Positions 1 to 8,439 of a DNA stretch of 64,000 bases are shown in pieces. Source of the DNA: Echinicola rosea (GTDB taxonomy: Bacteria; Bacteroidota; Bacteroidia; Cytophagales; Cyclobacteriaceae); contig NZ_CP040106.1 of NCBI RefSeq assembly GCF_005281475.1, positions 5,322,001-5,386,000 on the forward strand, written 5' to 3'. The notes under the pieces are model-generated. The model searched no databases and was not told the origin of the DNA. It saw nothing but the letters and a program-made list of their open reading frames with translations. Positions within the stretch are counted from its first letter, which is position 1, and each line of letters starts with the position of its first letter. A program made the position numbers and the translations under genes.

Positions 1-65
1 TAGGCTATTTGAATTTTATAGGGAGATATTTCTCATTATTATAAATGAATTTTCAAGGATGTAAA

Positions 66-77
66 TTAATCGATTAA
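66..77. promoter_or_regulatory. Putative LacI-family operator (left edge)
   Basis: TTAATCGATTAA is a perfect 12-bp palindrome with a central CG, the same design as the three copies around the lacI-family gene. No gene in the window starts near it, so it most likely controls a leftward gene just outside. No convincing -7 box is visible beside it. Confidence 0.55.
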
Positions 78-282
78 CTAAATTTCTTATAAAAAAGCCA
101 ACAACTTGGCCAATACCTTAATTAATTTCACAAATGATCATTACTATTTATAAAAATATCAAATCGTCATATAATATGCAAAAATATATTCTGTTTTTTC
201 ACATCGTTTTATGCAAAATGGTGAATTAGACCTAAAACAAGGTAATCAACTGCTTTTGAGCCCGTTAAAGCTTCACCAAATA

Positions 283-336
283 GTTTTGTATCTACCGGTT
301 CCTTCGACTATGCACAGGAACCGGTAGATACAAAAC
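283..336. repeat. Perfect 20-bp inverted repeat (stem-loop)
   Basis: Positions 283-302 are exactly complementary to 317-336, with a 14-nt loop (303-316). It lies about 60 nt after the stop codon of the last gene of the leftward operon. There is no T-run, so it may act as an mRNA 3'-end stabiliser, a factor-dependent terminator, or be a copy of a dispersed genomic repeat. Confidence 0.7.
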
Positions 337-395
337 ATTCACCAATCCCGGATTCATCTACTTCGCACCTCATACTTCACACCTCGCTCTTCAAC

Positions 396-2330
396 CTACT
401 CCTTCCTAACCAAGTAAATTTTCTTTATTTCAAGGTGATTTGATGCCCCGTCACCTTCTTTTACATGAAAGGTTAGCGTGCTGGTCTGGGCAGTAAAGTA
501 TACCTCCCCCAGTTTCCGGTCCTTGACCAGCTTTTCCTCCGGTTTTTTGCTACTGATCCAATCACTTACCCTTTGTTGACGTTGCCACACTTCGAAGTCA
601 GCTCCATCAGGTTTTTCAAAATACGAAAGGTATACTTCATACATTCCCTCTGGAATGCCGTCCAATTCAAACCGGGCCTGCCCGTCAGGACTGCAGGTCA
701 TTTGTACCCCTCTCTTCCGTTCTATTGCCAGGCTTCCATTCACCTGAACGTCCACCAGCTCTGGATAAAAGGTATGCTCTTTTGGCAAAACAGTAGAAAG
801 CAGCTCTCCCTCTGGGACCATACCAGCCCTGCCCAGTGGTGAATCCGAGTAATAATAGGCCACACTGGTATAGTCCACCGGATAGCTGTTCCCTTCCGGG
901 CCATGTTCTATTCCCATATAAAGCTCCTCCTCGAAAGGGATCTTATCGCTTAGATAAAACCTGTACCCGCCGGTTCGGGCCATCCGGACAGAATAATCCA
1001 GCGAACCGTGGATGGGCAAGCTTATGCCTTTGTCCCACCTATCGGGTATGGCATACCACCCACCGTTAAAATAATCCTCAGAGCCCGTGCCGTGTATGGT
1101 CATTTTCCCGTCTACCCGTGTGGAGTCATCCCCTTCGAAAAAAAGGGTCATTTCAGCCTTAAGGCCTTGGGTCAAGAATGTTGTGCCCACATAATGGCCA
1201 GCTCCTTTAAGATTTGCAAAAGTATAATACTCCCCGTTTTCGGGTTCTATTTCCCGCCTCCAAGAGGCGTAAAACTTCCCTTCCATGACTTTGTCCCTTG
1301 CCTCGGGCACCCAATGCACCACCGCTGTAAACTGCTTTTCGACTTGACCGGTCCCTGCTCTCTTATGATATTTGACAGCAATATTGGCCTTTTCATCATA
1401 GGGAAAGGGCAAATAGCAATAGTGGAAGCCATCATAACTTCCCATCAGCATCCCTCTCATGGAGGGGGTGCCATAGGCATAACCAAAAAAATCGGCCACA
1501 GGCACATCGATGGCCTTGGTGGATTCCCCGTCCCATGTGGCCTGAAGCACCAAGTCTTTCTCCAAGCCCGTAAAAGCAGCATCGGATTTCAGTTCCAATC
1601 CCACAATCCTTCCCGGAACGCTTTTGTCAAAAATCTCTCCAGACTCCCCGGGCGTTAGACGAATGGTTTTCTCTGTCGTTTGGTAGTCCAAATCCTTTGC
1701 ATTTGGAAACGCTGCCAATTGTGGCTTCTTGATGTCCCATATCGCATTCACCTCCTCAATGGCTCCGCTCAATTTCCGGGCGCCTGCCTCCGTGTAAGTA
1801 GATACGGACTGCCCCGGTAACATCCGGTACTGGATCTGATGAAACATGATCTTTTCACCGGTGAAGACAATTTTACAGGATTTGGCAAAAGGGATGGGAA
1901 AATAGGTGTAGAATCCCCCAATTTCATTGCCGCTCATTGGCCTTAAAAAGGGATATACCTGGCCTGAAAACAGGTCCTCAAACCTGATTACCAATCCCGG
2001 CTCATCATTTCCATCAAAATAGAACTTCAAGGTATCCGCAGTGGGCGTAGGTGTCCAGATCCGGTTGATCACACCAGGTCCGTCAAAATCTGCCAGTACC
2101 AAACCGTCCTCTTCCTTTCTGATATAGGAGTATGTACCGTTAAAGCCATCATCGTTACCCCCAGTGGTATCATAACTGCTCACTTGTCCGATCATGGTCC
2201 CCTGTCGGTAGGTCGGCAATAGGTCCGGCCGTGCCAGTGACATGATCTCGGCTTCCCAGTCAAATTCTTGCGCAGATAGCGACGTGCTGATCAGGCACGA
2301 TAACGTCAATAGAACCAATAAATATTTCAT
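396..2330 (-). CDS. GH172 (DUF2961) glycoside hydrolase, long form
   Basis: Predicted secreted enzyme of GH172, a family that includes difructose dianhydride I synthase/hydrolase and exo-D-arabinofuranosidases. A signal peptide covers residues 1-20 (cleavage after SLSA). The family signature GTGSEDYF is at about 414-421. Its Glu418, with Glu399 in FFEGDD, matches the family's catalytic Glu pair, though the spacing is 19 residues instead of the usual 21. At 644 aa it is much longer than the 380-aa members in this cluster. It carries an extra N-terminal jelly-roll-like copy (GPGVINRIW...DGNDEP at 84-111) before the standard one (about 240-283). It is the last gene of the leftward operon, 6 nt after the previous GH172. 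The family call is firm; the substrate, probably a D-arabinofuranoside or related furanoside, is inferred from the neighbours. Confidence 0.88.
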   Translation of the reverse strand: MKYLLVLLTLSCLISTSLSAQEFDWEAEIMSLARPDLLPTYRQGTMIGQVSSYDTTGGNDDGFNGTYSYIRKEEDGLVLADFDGPGVINRIWTPTPTADTLKFYFDGNDEPGLVIRFEDLFSGQVYPFLRPMSGNEIGGFYTYFPIPFAKSCKIVFTGEKIMFHQIQYRMLPGQSVSTYTEAGARKLSGAIEEVNAIWDIKKPQLAAFPNAKDLDYQTTEKTIRLTPGESGEIFDKSVPGRIVGLELKSDAAFTGLEKDLVLQATWDGESTKAIDVPVADFFGYAYGTPSMRGMLMGSYDGFHYCYLPFPYDEKANIAVKYHKRAGTGQVEKQFTAVVHWVPEARDKVMEGKFYASWRREIEPENGEYYTFANLKGAGHYVGTTFLTQGLKAEMTLFFEGDDSTRVDGKMTIHGTGSEDYFNGGWYAIPDRWDKGISLPIHGSLDYSVRMARTGGYRFYLSDKIPFEEELYMGIEHGPEGNSYPVDYTSVAYYYSDSPLGRAGMVPEGELLSTVLPKEHTFYPELVDVQVNGSLAIERKRGVQMTCSPDGQARFELDGIPEGMYEVYLSYFEKPDGADFEVWQRQQRVSDWISSKKPEEKLVKDRKLGEVYFTAQTSTLTFHVKEGDGASNHLEIKKIYLVRKE

Positions 2331-2336
2331 AAATGG

Positions 2337-4409
2337 TTATTTTTGGATTTTTAAATAATCTATTTTCAGCGTTCTTCCTTTATTTTTTTCACCTTTCCAG
2401 ACGAGTTTGATTGTATTGGTTTCGCTGTCCCCTAGCGCAGCCTTTCCTAGATAAACCTCTTCCACCCTAATTCCTTCCTGATCAATAAAACAGTCGATAG
2501 GATCCATCTCTTCCCCGTTTATCACTAGTATAAACTCCCCTCCTTCTTTATTTTTAATGACGTTTGCATAAACTTTGTACCTTCCATTTTCATAATCAGA
2601 AGGAATCCGAAGATCCAATTCATTGTCTTTTTCGGGCGCAGCATTCCATAAGAGGACCTTATGTCCGCTTATTGCTGTGTACAGTTTTTCATTTGCCCAA
2701 GAATCGACGGTCGCCCAGCCTCCTGTATTCTTTTCTATTGCCAGCTCCTCACCCTCTACGACACCTTCTTCCCGATAGACTTCATATGGGGTTTCAAATC
2801 CATACCGCTCCTTTACCGCCACCCTCTTCAAAGGATCTTCTCCCCCTGGCTCTAAGTACCAATACACAACAGTGGAATATTGGGTAGGCCAGTTGTTTGG
2901 AAAATATTTTTCCAAATAGCCCTGAAAAGATTGCTGGAACGGGATATTGTCCGTTATATGCCATCTGTTCATGGGCTGGTATCCCATATTGTCATTGTCC
3001 ATCGATTGGCTGTGAAATGCCTGCTCGAATTCGGTGGGGTCACACCAGGCATAGCCAAAATAATCCTCGGTTCCCGTACCAAAAATGGAAGGAAACTTTT
3101 CCCCATCTATGAAAAACTTTTCATCTCCCTCTCCCCACCACCAATGGCCCGGACCGCCCAGGCTACAGCTGCCACCTTTGGGATTCCATACTGTCAACTG
3201 TGTGCCTACGAATCGCCCACTTCCCTGAGTTTCCAGTAATGTCCAATCAGGCCACCTCTCTTTTGGCAAGTTCTTTAAATCCCGGTGCCACTTGGCATGG
3301 AACCTGCCTATTTCATCCTTATTGAAATCTTCCAAATCGTCTTTTTCCACCTCTAGGAAAATCTCTATGTCCTCATCAAAATCATTGGTGACAGTTATCT
3401 CTGCCCCATCCTCAAACGGCATATACCAATAACTGTACATCCATTCTTCTGTCATGCCCATGGGTAGTGTCTTGTATAGATTCTTTCCTGGAGCGGAGCC
3501 AAAAAAATCTCCCAACGGAGCCCACACTGCATCTTCATTGCTTCCATCCCACCTCATGCTGATGGTCACTTTTCTCATGGCCTCTGCACGCTTCTTTTCA
3601 TCTTTGATATCCATTCTTATCTTTAGCGAGGCAATAGCTCCGGAACCTTCAATGGAGAGTAGGTTTTCCGCATGTCCAGCCGGAATTTTTTCCTTTGCCC
3701 GTATGGACTCAAACTCCCCTTTTTGATAGGGAGAGTTACCCATCTTATGGGTGAAGAAATCATTTACCTCTTTTAATGCTGTTCTGGCATTATCGCTTAG
3801 TTCTGCCGTGTAGGATTCCGTTGTTTTCCCATCGGCAAAACTGATGTAATTGAAATGGTAATACTGCCCCCATCCCGGATCGGCCACGACCTTACAGGAG
3901 GTATTGTAAGTAATGGGCACATAATTGTTAAAACCCCTTGCATTGGTTTCATAAACAAGTGCCGGATACTCAAAAGCCGGGATACTCGGTTTAAAATAAT
4001 CGATAAAGGGAAGGTCGATGACAGGCTGCTCATTGCCATCGATATATATTTTCACATGCCCTTTGGCAGGACTTGCCGACCAAATCCGAACAATAGCCCC
4101 AGGACCTTCCATCTCTGCCAACACCTCCTTGTCCCCTTCTTTTCTGATGTATTGGGGCTTGAGCCCATCTATATTGGCATCCCAGTTAATGAATTTTCCA
4201 GATTCGTCGATTTTACTCTCCCGATCATAACTGGACCACATAGCACTTTTCTCACCATGCCCAGGTAGTTTTGCCAAAGCTTTCATATCCATAAGACGGC
4301 GCACCACTTCTTCGTATGCTACTTCTTTTTCTTCGCTCGTTCCACAGGAATAAAAAACAACCATTACAAGTAAAAACATACATTTACGTACACTTTTAAA
4401 TAAATCCAT
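2337..4409 (-). CDS. GH172 (DUF2961) lipoprotein, long form
   Basis: Lipid-anchored GH172 enzyme, 690 aa. The ATG at 4409 is chosen because it puts a clean lipoprotein signal first (MDLFKSVRKC..., lipobox FYSC, Cys22); a GTG at 4442 would add 11 residues of poor signal quality. The catalytic signature is complete: GEGD with Glu427, then GTGTEDYF with Glu448, the 21-residue spacing reported for the GH172 nucleophile/acid-base pair. As in its downstream neighbour there is an additional N-terminal jelly-roll-like copy (GPGAIVRIW near residue 103) ahead of the standard GDFF-containing copy near residue 300. The last 100 residues look like a beta-sandwich add-on. It probably sits on a cell-surface or periplasmic membrane face and trims furanose residues. 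Specificity is unknown. Confidence 0.87.
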   Translation of the reverse strand: MDLFKSVRKCMFLLVMVVFYSCGTSEEKEVAYEEVVRRLMDMKALAKLPGHGEKSAMWSSYDRESKIDESGKFINWDANIDGLKPQYIRKEGDKEVLAEMEGPGAIVRIWSASPAKGHVKIYIDGNEQPVIDLPFIDYFKPSIPAFEYPALVYETNARGFNNYVPITYNTSCKVVADPGWGQYYHFNYISFADGKTTESYTAELSDNARTALKEVNDFFTHKMGNSPYQKGEFESIRAKEKIPAGHAENLLSIEGSGAIASLKIRMDIKDEKKRAEAMRKVTISMRWDGSNEDAVWAPLGDFFGSAPGKNLYKTLPMGMTEEWMYSYWYMPFEDGAEITVTNDFDEDIEIFLEVEKDDLEDFNKDEIGRFHAKWHRDLKNLPKERWPDWTLLETQGSGRFVGTQLTVWNPKGGSCSLGGPGHWWWGEGDEKFFIDGEKFPSIFGTGTEDYFGYAWCDPTEFEQAFHSQSMDNDNMGYQPMNRWHITDNIPFQQSFQGYLEKYFPNNWPTQYSTVVYWYLEPGGEDPLKRVAVKERYGFETPYEVYREEGVVEGEELAIEKNTGGWATVDSWANEKLYTAISGHKVLLWNAAPEKDNELDLRIPSDYENGRYKVYANVIKNKEGGEFILVINGEEMDPIDCFIDQEGIRVEEVYLGKAALGDSETNTIKLVWKGEKNKGRTLKIDYLKIQK

Positions 4410-4523
4410 GATTATTATTGAGTTTAGGTATTCTTTCGCCACTAGTTTTCTGTTTTATCTGATTGCCGAACAGGCTTCAGTTGATTATAGATGGAATCTA
4501 AATTATTTACCCCATTCCTCGGA

Positions 4524-6083
4524 TCACTTCGAATTTACCCCCACTTTTCTGCCCAAGGTTTCTTCCAACAGCTCATGAAGTCCCTTGGCAATCTCCAGTT
4601 GTGAATTGTAAACATTTTCATGCTGATAGGGGTCTTTTTCCAAGTCATAAAGCTGCGCAGGAGCGGCATTTGGCTTTATTTCCCCATCTTCTATATCGCT
4701 GTTTTTTTGGCCGGTAAAAGGGAAAGCGGCAGCCCCTCCAAAAGCATGGTCACCCTCGTGAATGGCCTCAAAGCCTCCACCTCCCTGACCCGAAATATAC
4801 ATCCACTTTCCTTTTCTAATGGCAATGTTCTTTGGCTGGGCGGGGCTGATGACCAAGTGGTCGCGGATAGGCTCCGCTGGATCACCTGTCAAGGCCTGAA
4901 GGATATTGTAACTGTCCCGGGCCTCGTTTCCGTTGAGCTTATACCCTACCAAAGCTGCCATAGTTCCCAAAAAATCAACATTGGAGACCAATTCATCCGA
5001 AACGGTGCCCGCAGGGATCATCCCGGGCCACCTTGCGATCATTGGCACTCGGTGGCCACCTTCCCAGGCATCGAATTTAAAACCCAGCAAGGGGCCATTC
5101 TGATGGTGGCCTGCCCGGTAGGCATCCTGTCCTCCCTGGTTCAGCATACCGCCATTGTCACTGATCAGGATCAAAAGGGTATTTTCCGCTAGGCCCTCTT
5201 CTTCCAGGGTACGCATCACTTCTCCCACGATCCAGTCCAGCTCATGGATAAAATCCCCATAGCGGCCCGCCTTACTTGTTCCGATAAAACGGGGTGCTGG
5301 AGTAAAGGGATGGTGGATATTGGTGGTGGCATAATAAAGGAAAAAAGGCCCTTCCTTATGTGTTTTGATCCACTCCAGTGCCTTGTCCTTTAAGGTGGTG
5401 CCCACCATCCTATCATCGTATTGCTGGTGGGCAGCCCTTCCTCCTCCGATATCGGCCAGACCAAATTTTTCGGGAAACCACCTCGTTTCCGCTTGTCGTC
5501 CATAGATAAGAGGATCATCCGGTGTCAAGCCCACCACGTGATGGTTTTCCACGTACACAAATGGCGGGTGGCTGTTCAATACCGGCACCCCAAAATAGTA
5601 ATCAAACCCAAATTCCAACGGGCCGGGCTTTAGCGGCTTGTTCCAGTCCACTGGGCTTTCATTACCAAATCCAAGGTGCCATTTACCTATGATCCCTGTG
5701 GCATAACCAGCGGACTTCATCACTTTCGCTATGCTCATCTGGCTGGTGTCCAAGACAGACGGATGCCTTAAAAATATAGCGCTGTAAAAATCCTTCCTAC
5801 TGGGGTACTCCCCTGTGATCAGGGCATACCTGGAAGGAGAACAGACCGCTGCGGCGGCATGTGCATCGGTAAATTTTCGCCCCTGGCTGGCCAGTTTGTC
5901 GATATTCGGCGTTCGGACCATCGTGGCACCGTTCACACCGATGTCCCCATACCCAAGGTCATCTACATTGATGATGATGACGTTGGGTGCTTTTTCTGCC
6001 CATTTCTCTTGAGCAATTGTATTATTGATTGTAGCCCAAATGAAAGCCAATACAAGAATTATAAGCGGCAATTTACGTCTCAT
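4524..6083 (-). CDS. S1-family (formylglycine) sulfatase
   Basis: Secreted type I sulfatase, 519 aa, with a signal peptide ending near NTIAQ (residues 1-25). The metal-binding NVDDLGYGD motif is at about 39-47. The formylglycine site CSPSR begins at Cys81; it needs an FGE/anaerobic maturase encoded elsewhere. Further active-site segments include GKWHLG and ISDNGG. Its place between GH172 genes suggests that the target glycan is sulfated, or that a sulfated sugar must be cleared before furanosidase action. The family is certain; which sugar and position are desulfated cannot be read from the sequence. Confidence 0.92.
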   Translation of the reverse strand: MRRKLPLIILVLAFIWATINNTIAQEKWAEKAPNVIIINVDDLGYGDIGVNGATMVRTPNIDKLASQGRKFTDAHAAAAVCSPSRYALITGEYPSRKDFYSAIFLRHPSVLDTSQMSIAKVMKSAGYATGIIGKWHLGFGNESPVDWNKPLKPGPLEFGFDYYFGVPVLNSHPPFVYVENHHVVGLTPDDPLIYGRQAETRWFPEKFGLADIGGGRAAHQQYDDRMVGTTLKDKALEWIKTHKEGPFFLYYATTNIHHPFTPAPRFIGTSKAGRYGDFIHELDWIVGEVMRTLEEEGLAENTLLILISDNGGMLNQGGQDAYRAGHHQNGPLLGFKFDAWEGGHRVPMIARWPGMIPAGTVSDELVSNVDFLGTMAALVGYKLNGNEARDSYNILQALTGDPAEPIRDHLVISPAQPKNIAIRKGKWMYISGQGGGGFEAIHEGDHAFGGAAAFPFTGQKNSDIEDGEIKPNAAPAQLYDLEKDPYQHENVYNSQLEIAKGLHELLEETLGRKVGVNSK

Positions 6084-6111
6084 TACGGTAGTATAATTAG
6101 GTTAAATAGGT

Positions 6112-7338
6112 CTATTTATGCTGTCTTATTTCCAACGAAGCCAATGGACCCAAATCATTTGAAGGCTTGTCATAATAGAAATATGCCAACGTAGTTAGGT
6201 CGTCACTCCTGTAAAAATTGGTCCATCCCTTGGGTGCATTTTCAAAGCTAGCTCCTTCTTCCTCCAATAATTTCAGAAACCCTTCTGGCCAACTGACAGT
6301 GACAGGGACCAGCTTGGCCCCATCGACCAGCATTGCTTTCACTTTCTCCCGAGGAGCTCCGCCCATTTGCTGGATGGTCACTTTTATATCCTGATGGAAA
6401 TAGACCGGATCAGGAACGTGAAATCTATAAAAGGCATATCTTCCTTCTTCCACATCGTTTATTGGCGCTCCTTGGTAGTGGTTGACAAACTTGCCCTGGC
6501 CATATGCCGTACCAATATAATCCTCTGTGCCACTGCCCACTAAAGTAGGAAACTGGCTGTCTCCATCCAGGTAAATCTTGACTTCGCCTTCGCCCCACCA
6601 AGTTTTGCCATAATCCGGATGTGTATTAAGGCCAAAACCCACACCTAGAAACCTGCCATTTCCTTCCAGTTTCGGCAGGATCACGTGGTCTTCGCCCAAT
6701 GTGGTAGCCGTATCCCGGTGCCAGAATGCATGGAAATATCCCACATCGCCCAAATCGGCATCAGATGTTGTAATGTTGATATCGTAAAAAAGAGCTTCTA
6801 AATCAGTATCAGATTCATTTGTAATGGAAATTTTAGCACCTTTTTTAAATGGCATCGGGATAATGCAATTAAATGACCTTCCTTCTGGATCTGAAAAAAA
6901 GGCATTTTCCATAGGAACTTTTTCCCCTAACATCGCTCCAAAGAAATCTCCCAATGGAACAGAAACGGCGGGCTTCTCTTTTCCATCCCAGTACATCTCC
7001 AATTTGAGCGACCTTAACATTTCTGGACTCCGGTCACTGATGGTCATCCACATCCTGCGCACCACACCTGCCCCTTCGGTTTCCAAAATGACTTGCGTTT
7101 CCCCGGCTTTTATGGCATCCGCGGGGTGCCCTTTTGCTCCCTTGTTCTCCATCCCGCCTTTTCCTTTCAGGCCTTGGAGGTTTTCAAAACTAAACCACCT
7201 TGTTTTTACATCCTTTTTGGGAAGGTCATATAGTTCTTGGCCTTGACCGATACTTGGTGCAAAAAATATCATGACAGATACAATCGCACAAAAACCAAGT
7301 ATTTGATTATTTTGAATATAATTTTTCATTCTTTCCAT
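6112..7338 (-). CDS. GH172 (DUF2961) glycoside hydrolase, short form
   Basis: Predicted secreted GH172 of 408 aa with a hydrophobic leader (residues 11-32). The tandem jelly-roll landmarks are clear: GAGVVRRMW (about 89-97), VPLGDFFG (127-134), PMPFKKG (161-167). The catalytic region is TWWGEGE with Glu250, then GSGTEDY with Glu272 (spacing 22). A second in-frame ATG lies 9 nt inside the chosen start, and either could be used. It is cotranscribed with the sulfatase (28 nt downstream) and the unrecognised lipoprotein (10 nt upstream). A furanosidase role in the same glycan pathway is inferred. Confidence 0.88.
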   Translation of the reverse strand: MERMKNYIQNNQILGFCAIVSVMIFFAPSIGQGQELYDLPKKDVKTRWFSFENLQGLKGKGGMENKGAKGHPADAIKAGETQVILETEGAGVVRRMWMTISDRSPEMLRSLKLEMYWDGKEKPAVSVPLGDFFGAMLGEKVPMENAFFSDPEGRSFNCIIPMPFKKGAKISITNESDTDLEALFYDINITTSDADLGDVGYFHAFWHRDTATTLGEDHVILPKLEGNGRFLGVGFGLNTHPDYGKTWWGEGEVKIYLDGDSQFPTLVGSGTEDYIGTAYGQGKFVNHYQGAPINDVEEGRYAFYRFHVPDPVYFHQDIKVTIQQMGGAPREKVKAMLVDGAKLVPVTVSWPEGFLKLLEEEGASFENAPKGWTNFYRSDDLTTLAYFYYDKPSNDLGPLASLEIRQHK

Positions 7339-7348
7339 AGATTTAAGA

Positions 7349-8431
7349 TTACTTCATCCAGTTCATAATAAGTCCGTAATTTCCTTTTGCTTCCTTATCG
7401 TCCATCGGCACCACCCCGAAAACAAAGGTATCCCCATTTTTAAAGGGTTCGTTCAGTTCGAAATTCTCAAAGGATATTCCTCCGGGAATAGGGCTTTCGC
7501 TGGCCCAATAAGCCCACCGGCCATTTACAAGTCCTTTTAGTTGATCGGAAGGATCGGGCTTCTTCCAATACTGCACGGCCTTCTTTCCGTAATATTTCCA
7601 ATGTTCATTGGTTCCCTTCGTGTAAGTGGCTTCCTCTGGCTCAGTTTCATCAGGCGTGGCGACAAAATAGGCATTCCCACTGCTGTCCCTCAGCATATTA
7701 TCTACCGGTGTGGTGTCATGGGAAGTAAAATGCACGTCTTTATACCCTTCCCATATCTTCTTGGAATACTTCACAGTGTCTTTCAGGTACAATTTCCGCA
7801 GCCGTGCAAAATTGCCCATGGTAGCCGTGATGATGAATTTTTCCAAGGGTTTAGAATCAGGTACTGCATATGTTTTGATTTCCACTTCATAGGGCCTGTC
7901 TTCATAGAAGCGCAGCCTCACATACACCTTTGCACCATTGTCAAACGGTTCCGAAAAAACAAACACCGTCAATGTCCCAATTCTATCTACTTCCTCAATG
8001 ATCCCTGATGCGGGTGCTGTCTCGTCCCTTGGTACACTTGCAAGGGAATCATTCGCACTCCAAAAACGCTTCCCGCGGACACCGTCAAGGGAACTCATTT
8101 CCAATTCTGAAAACCCACGTTGTTCATTTCCTTTTACTATGGGCTCCATCGCAAAAAAATTAACCATCTTTGCCGTCTTATGGCCCAAATAGGGCGCATA
8201 GACGTTCATCAATCCCCTAGGGCCCGGCATGGGCGAAATGCCGATTTGGAGGCCATTTGCATGTCCCCAGATCGGCTGGGCCTTTCCATTTGCTGAAGGC
8301 TGAAGCCAGGCTCCATTGGTTTCAGGAGGGGCCAATTCCTGCCAGCTCACAGTACCTTTGGAAGACTGACAGGCATTCCAGGCCAAGGCCAGTAGCAATA
8401 AAGCACTTGAAGAAAAGGATTTCGCTTTCAT
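7349..8431 (-). CDS. Lipoprotein of unknown function
   Basis: A 360-aa lipoprotein with lipobox WNAC (Cys21). I do not recognise the family. It is rich in aromatic and beta-strand-forming segments, such as a C-terminal stretch with GGISFENFELNEPF followed by GDTFVFGV. This resembles the all-beta sandwich folds of mutarotase-like or carbohydrate-active proteins more than a transporter or regulator. It is embedded in the operon, 10 nt before a GH172 and 8 nt after a GH97 gene, so a part in the same glycan breakdown is likely. No catalytic residues can be assigned. Confidence 0.75.
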   Translation of the reverse strand: MKAKSFSSSALLLLALAWNACQSSKGTVSWQELAPPETNGAWLQPSANGKAQPIWGHANGLQIGISPMPGPRGLMNVYAPYLGHKTAKMVNFFAMEPIVKGNEQRGFSELEMSSLDGVRGKRFWSANDSLASVPRDETAPASGIIEEVDRIGTLTVFVFSEPFDNGAKVYVRLRFYEDRPYEVEIKTYAVPDSKPLEKFIITATMGNFARLRKLYLKDTVKYSKKIWEGYKDVHFTSHDTTPVDNMLRDSSGNAYFVATPDETEPEEATYTKGTNEHWKYYGKKAVQYWKKPDPSDQLKGLVNGRWAYWASESPIPGGISFENFELNEPFKNGDTFVFGVVPMDDKEAKGNYGLIMNWMK

Positions 8432-8439
8432 TTTGCTAT

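Larger units (their letters stand above)
1..395. other. Intergenic region with operator and hairpin
   Basis: No coding sequence is convincing here. The stretch lies downstream of the last GH172 gene and holds a LacI-type palindrome (66-77) and a perfect 20-bp inverted repeat (283-336). It is AT-rich on the left, as expected for the promoter of a leftward gene outside the window. Confidence 0.6.

Noticed and set aside
922..1658. Long plus-strand frames opposite the GH172 gene at 396-2330
   Set aside because: They are antisense shadows of a gene with clear family motifs and show no recognisable domains.
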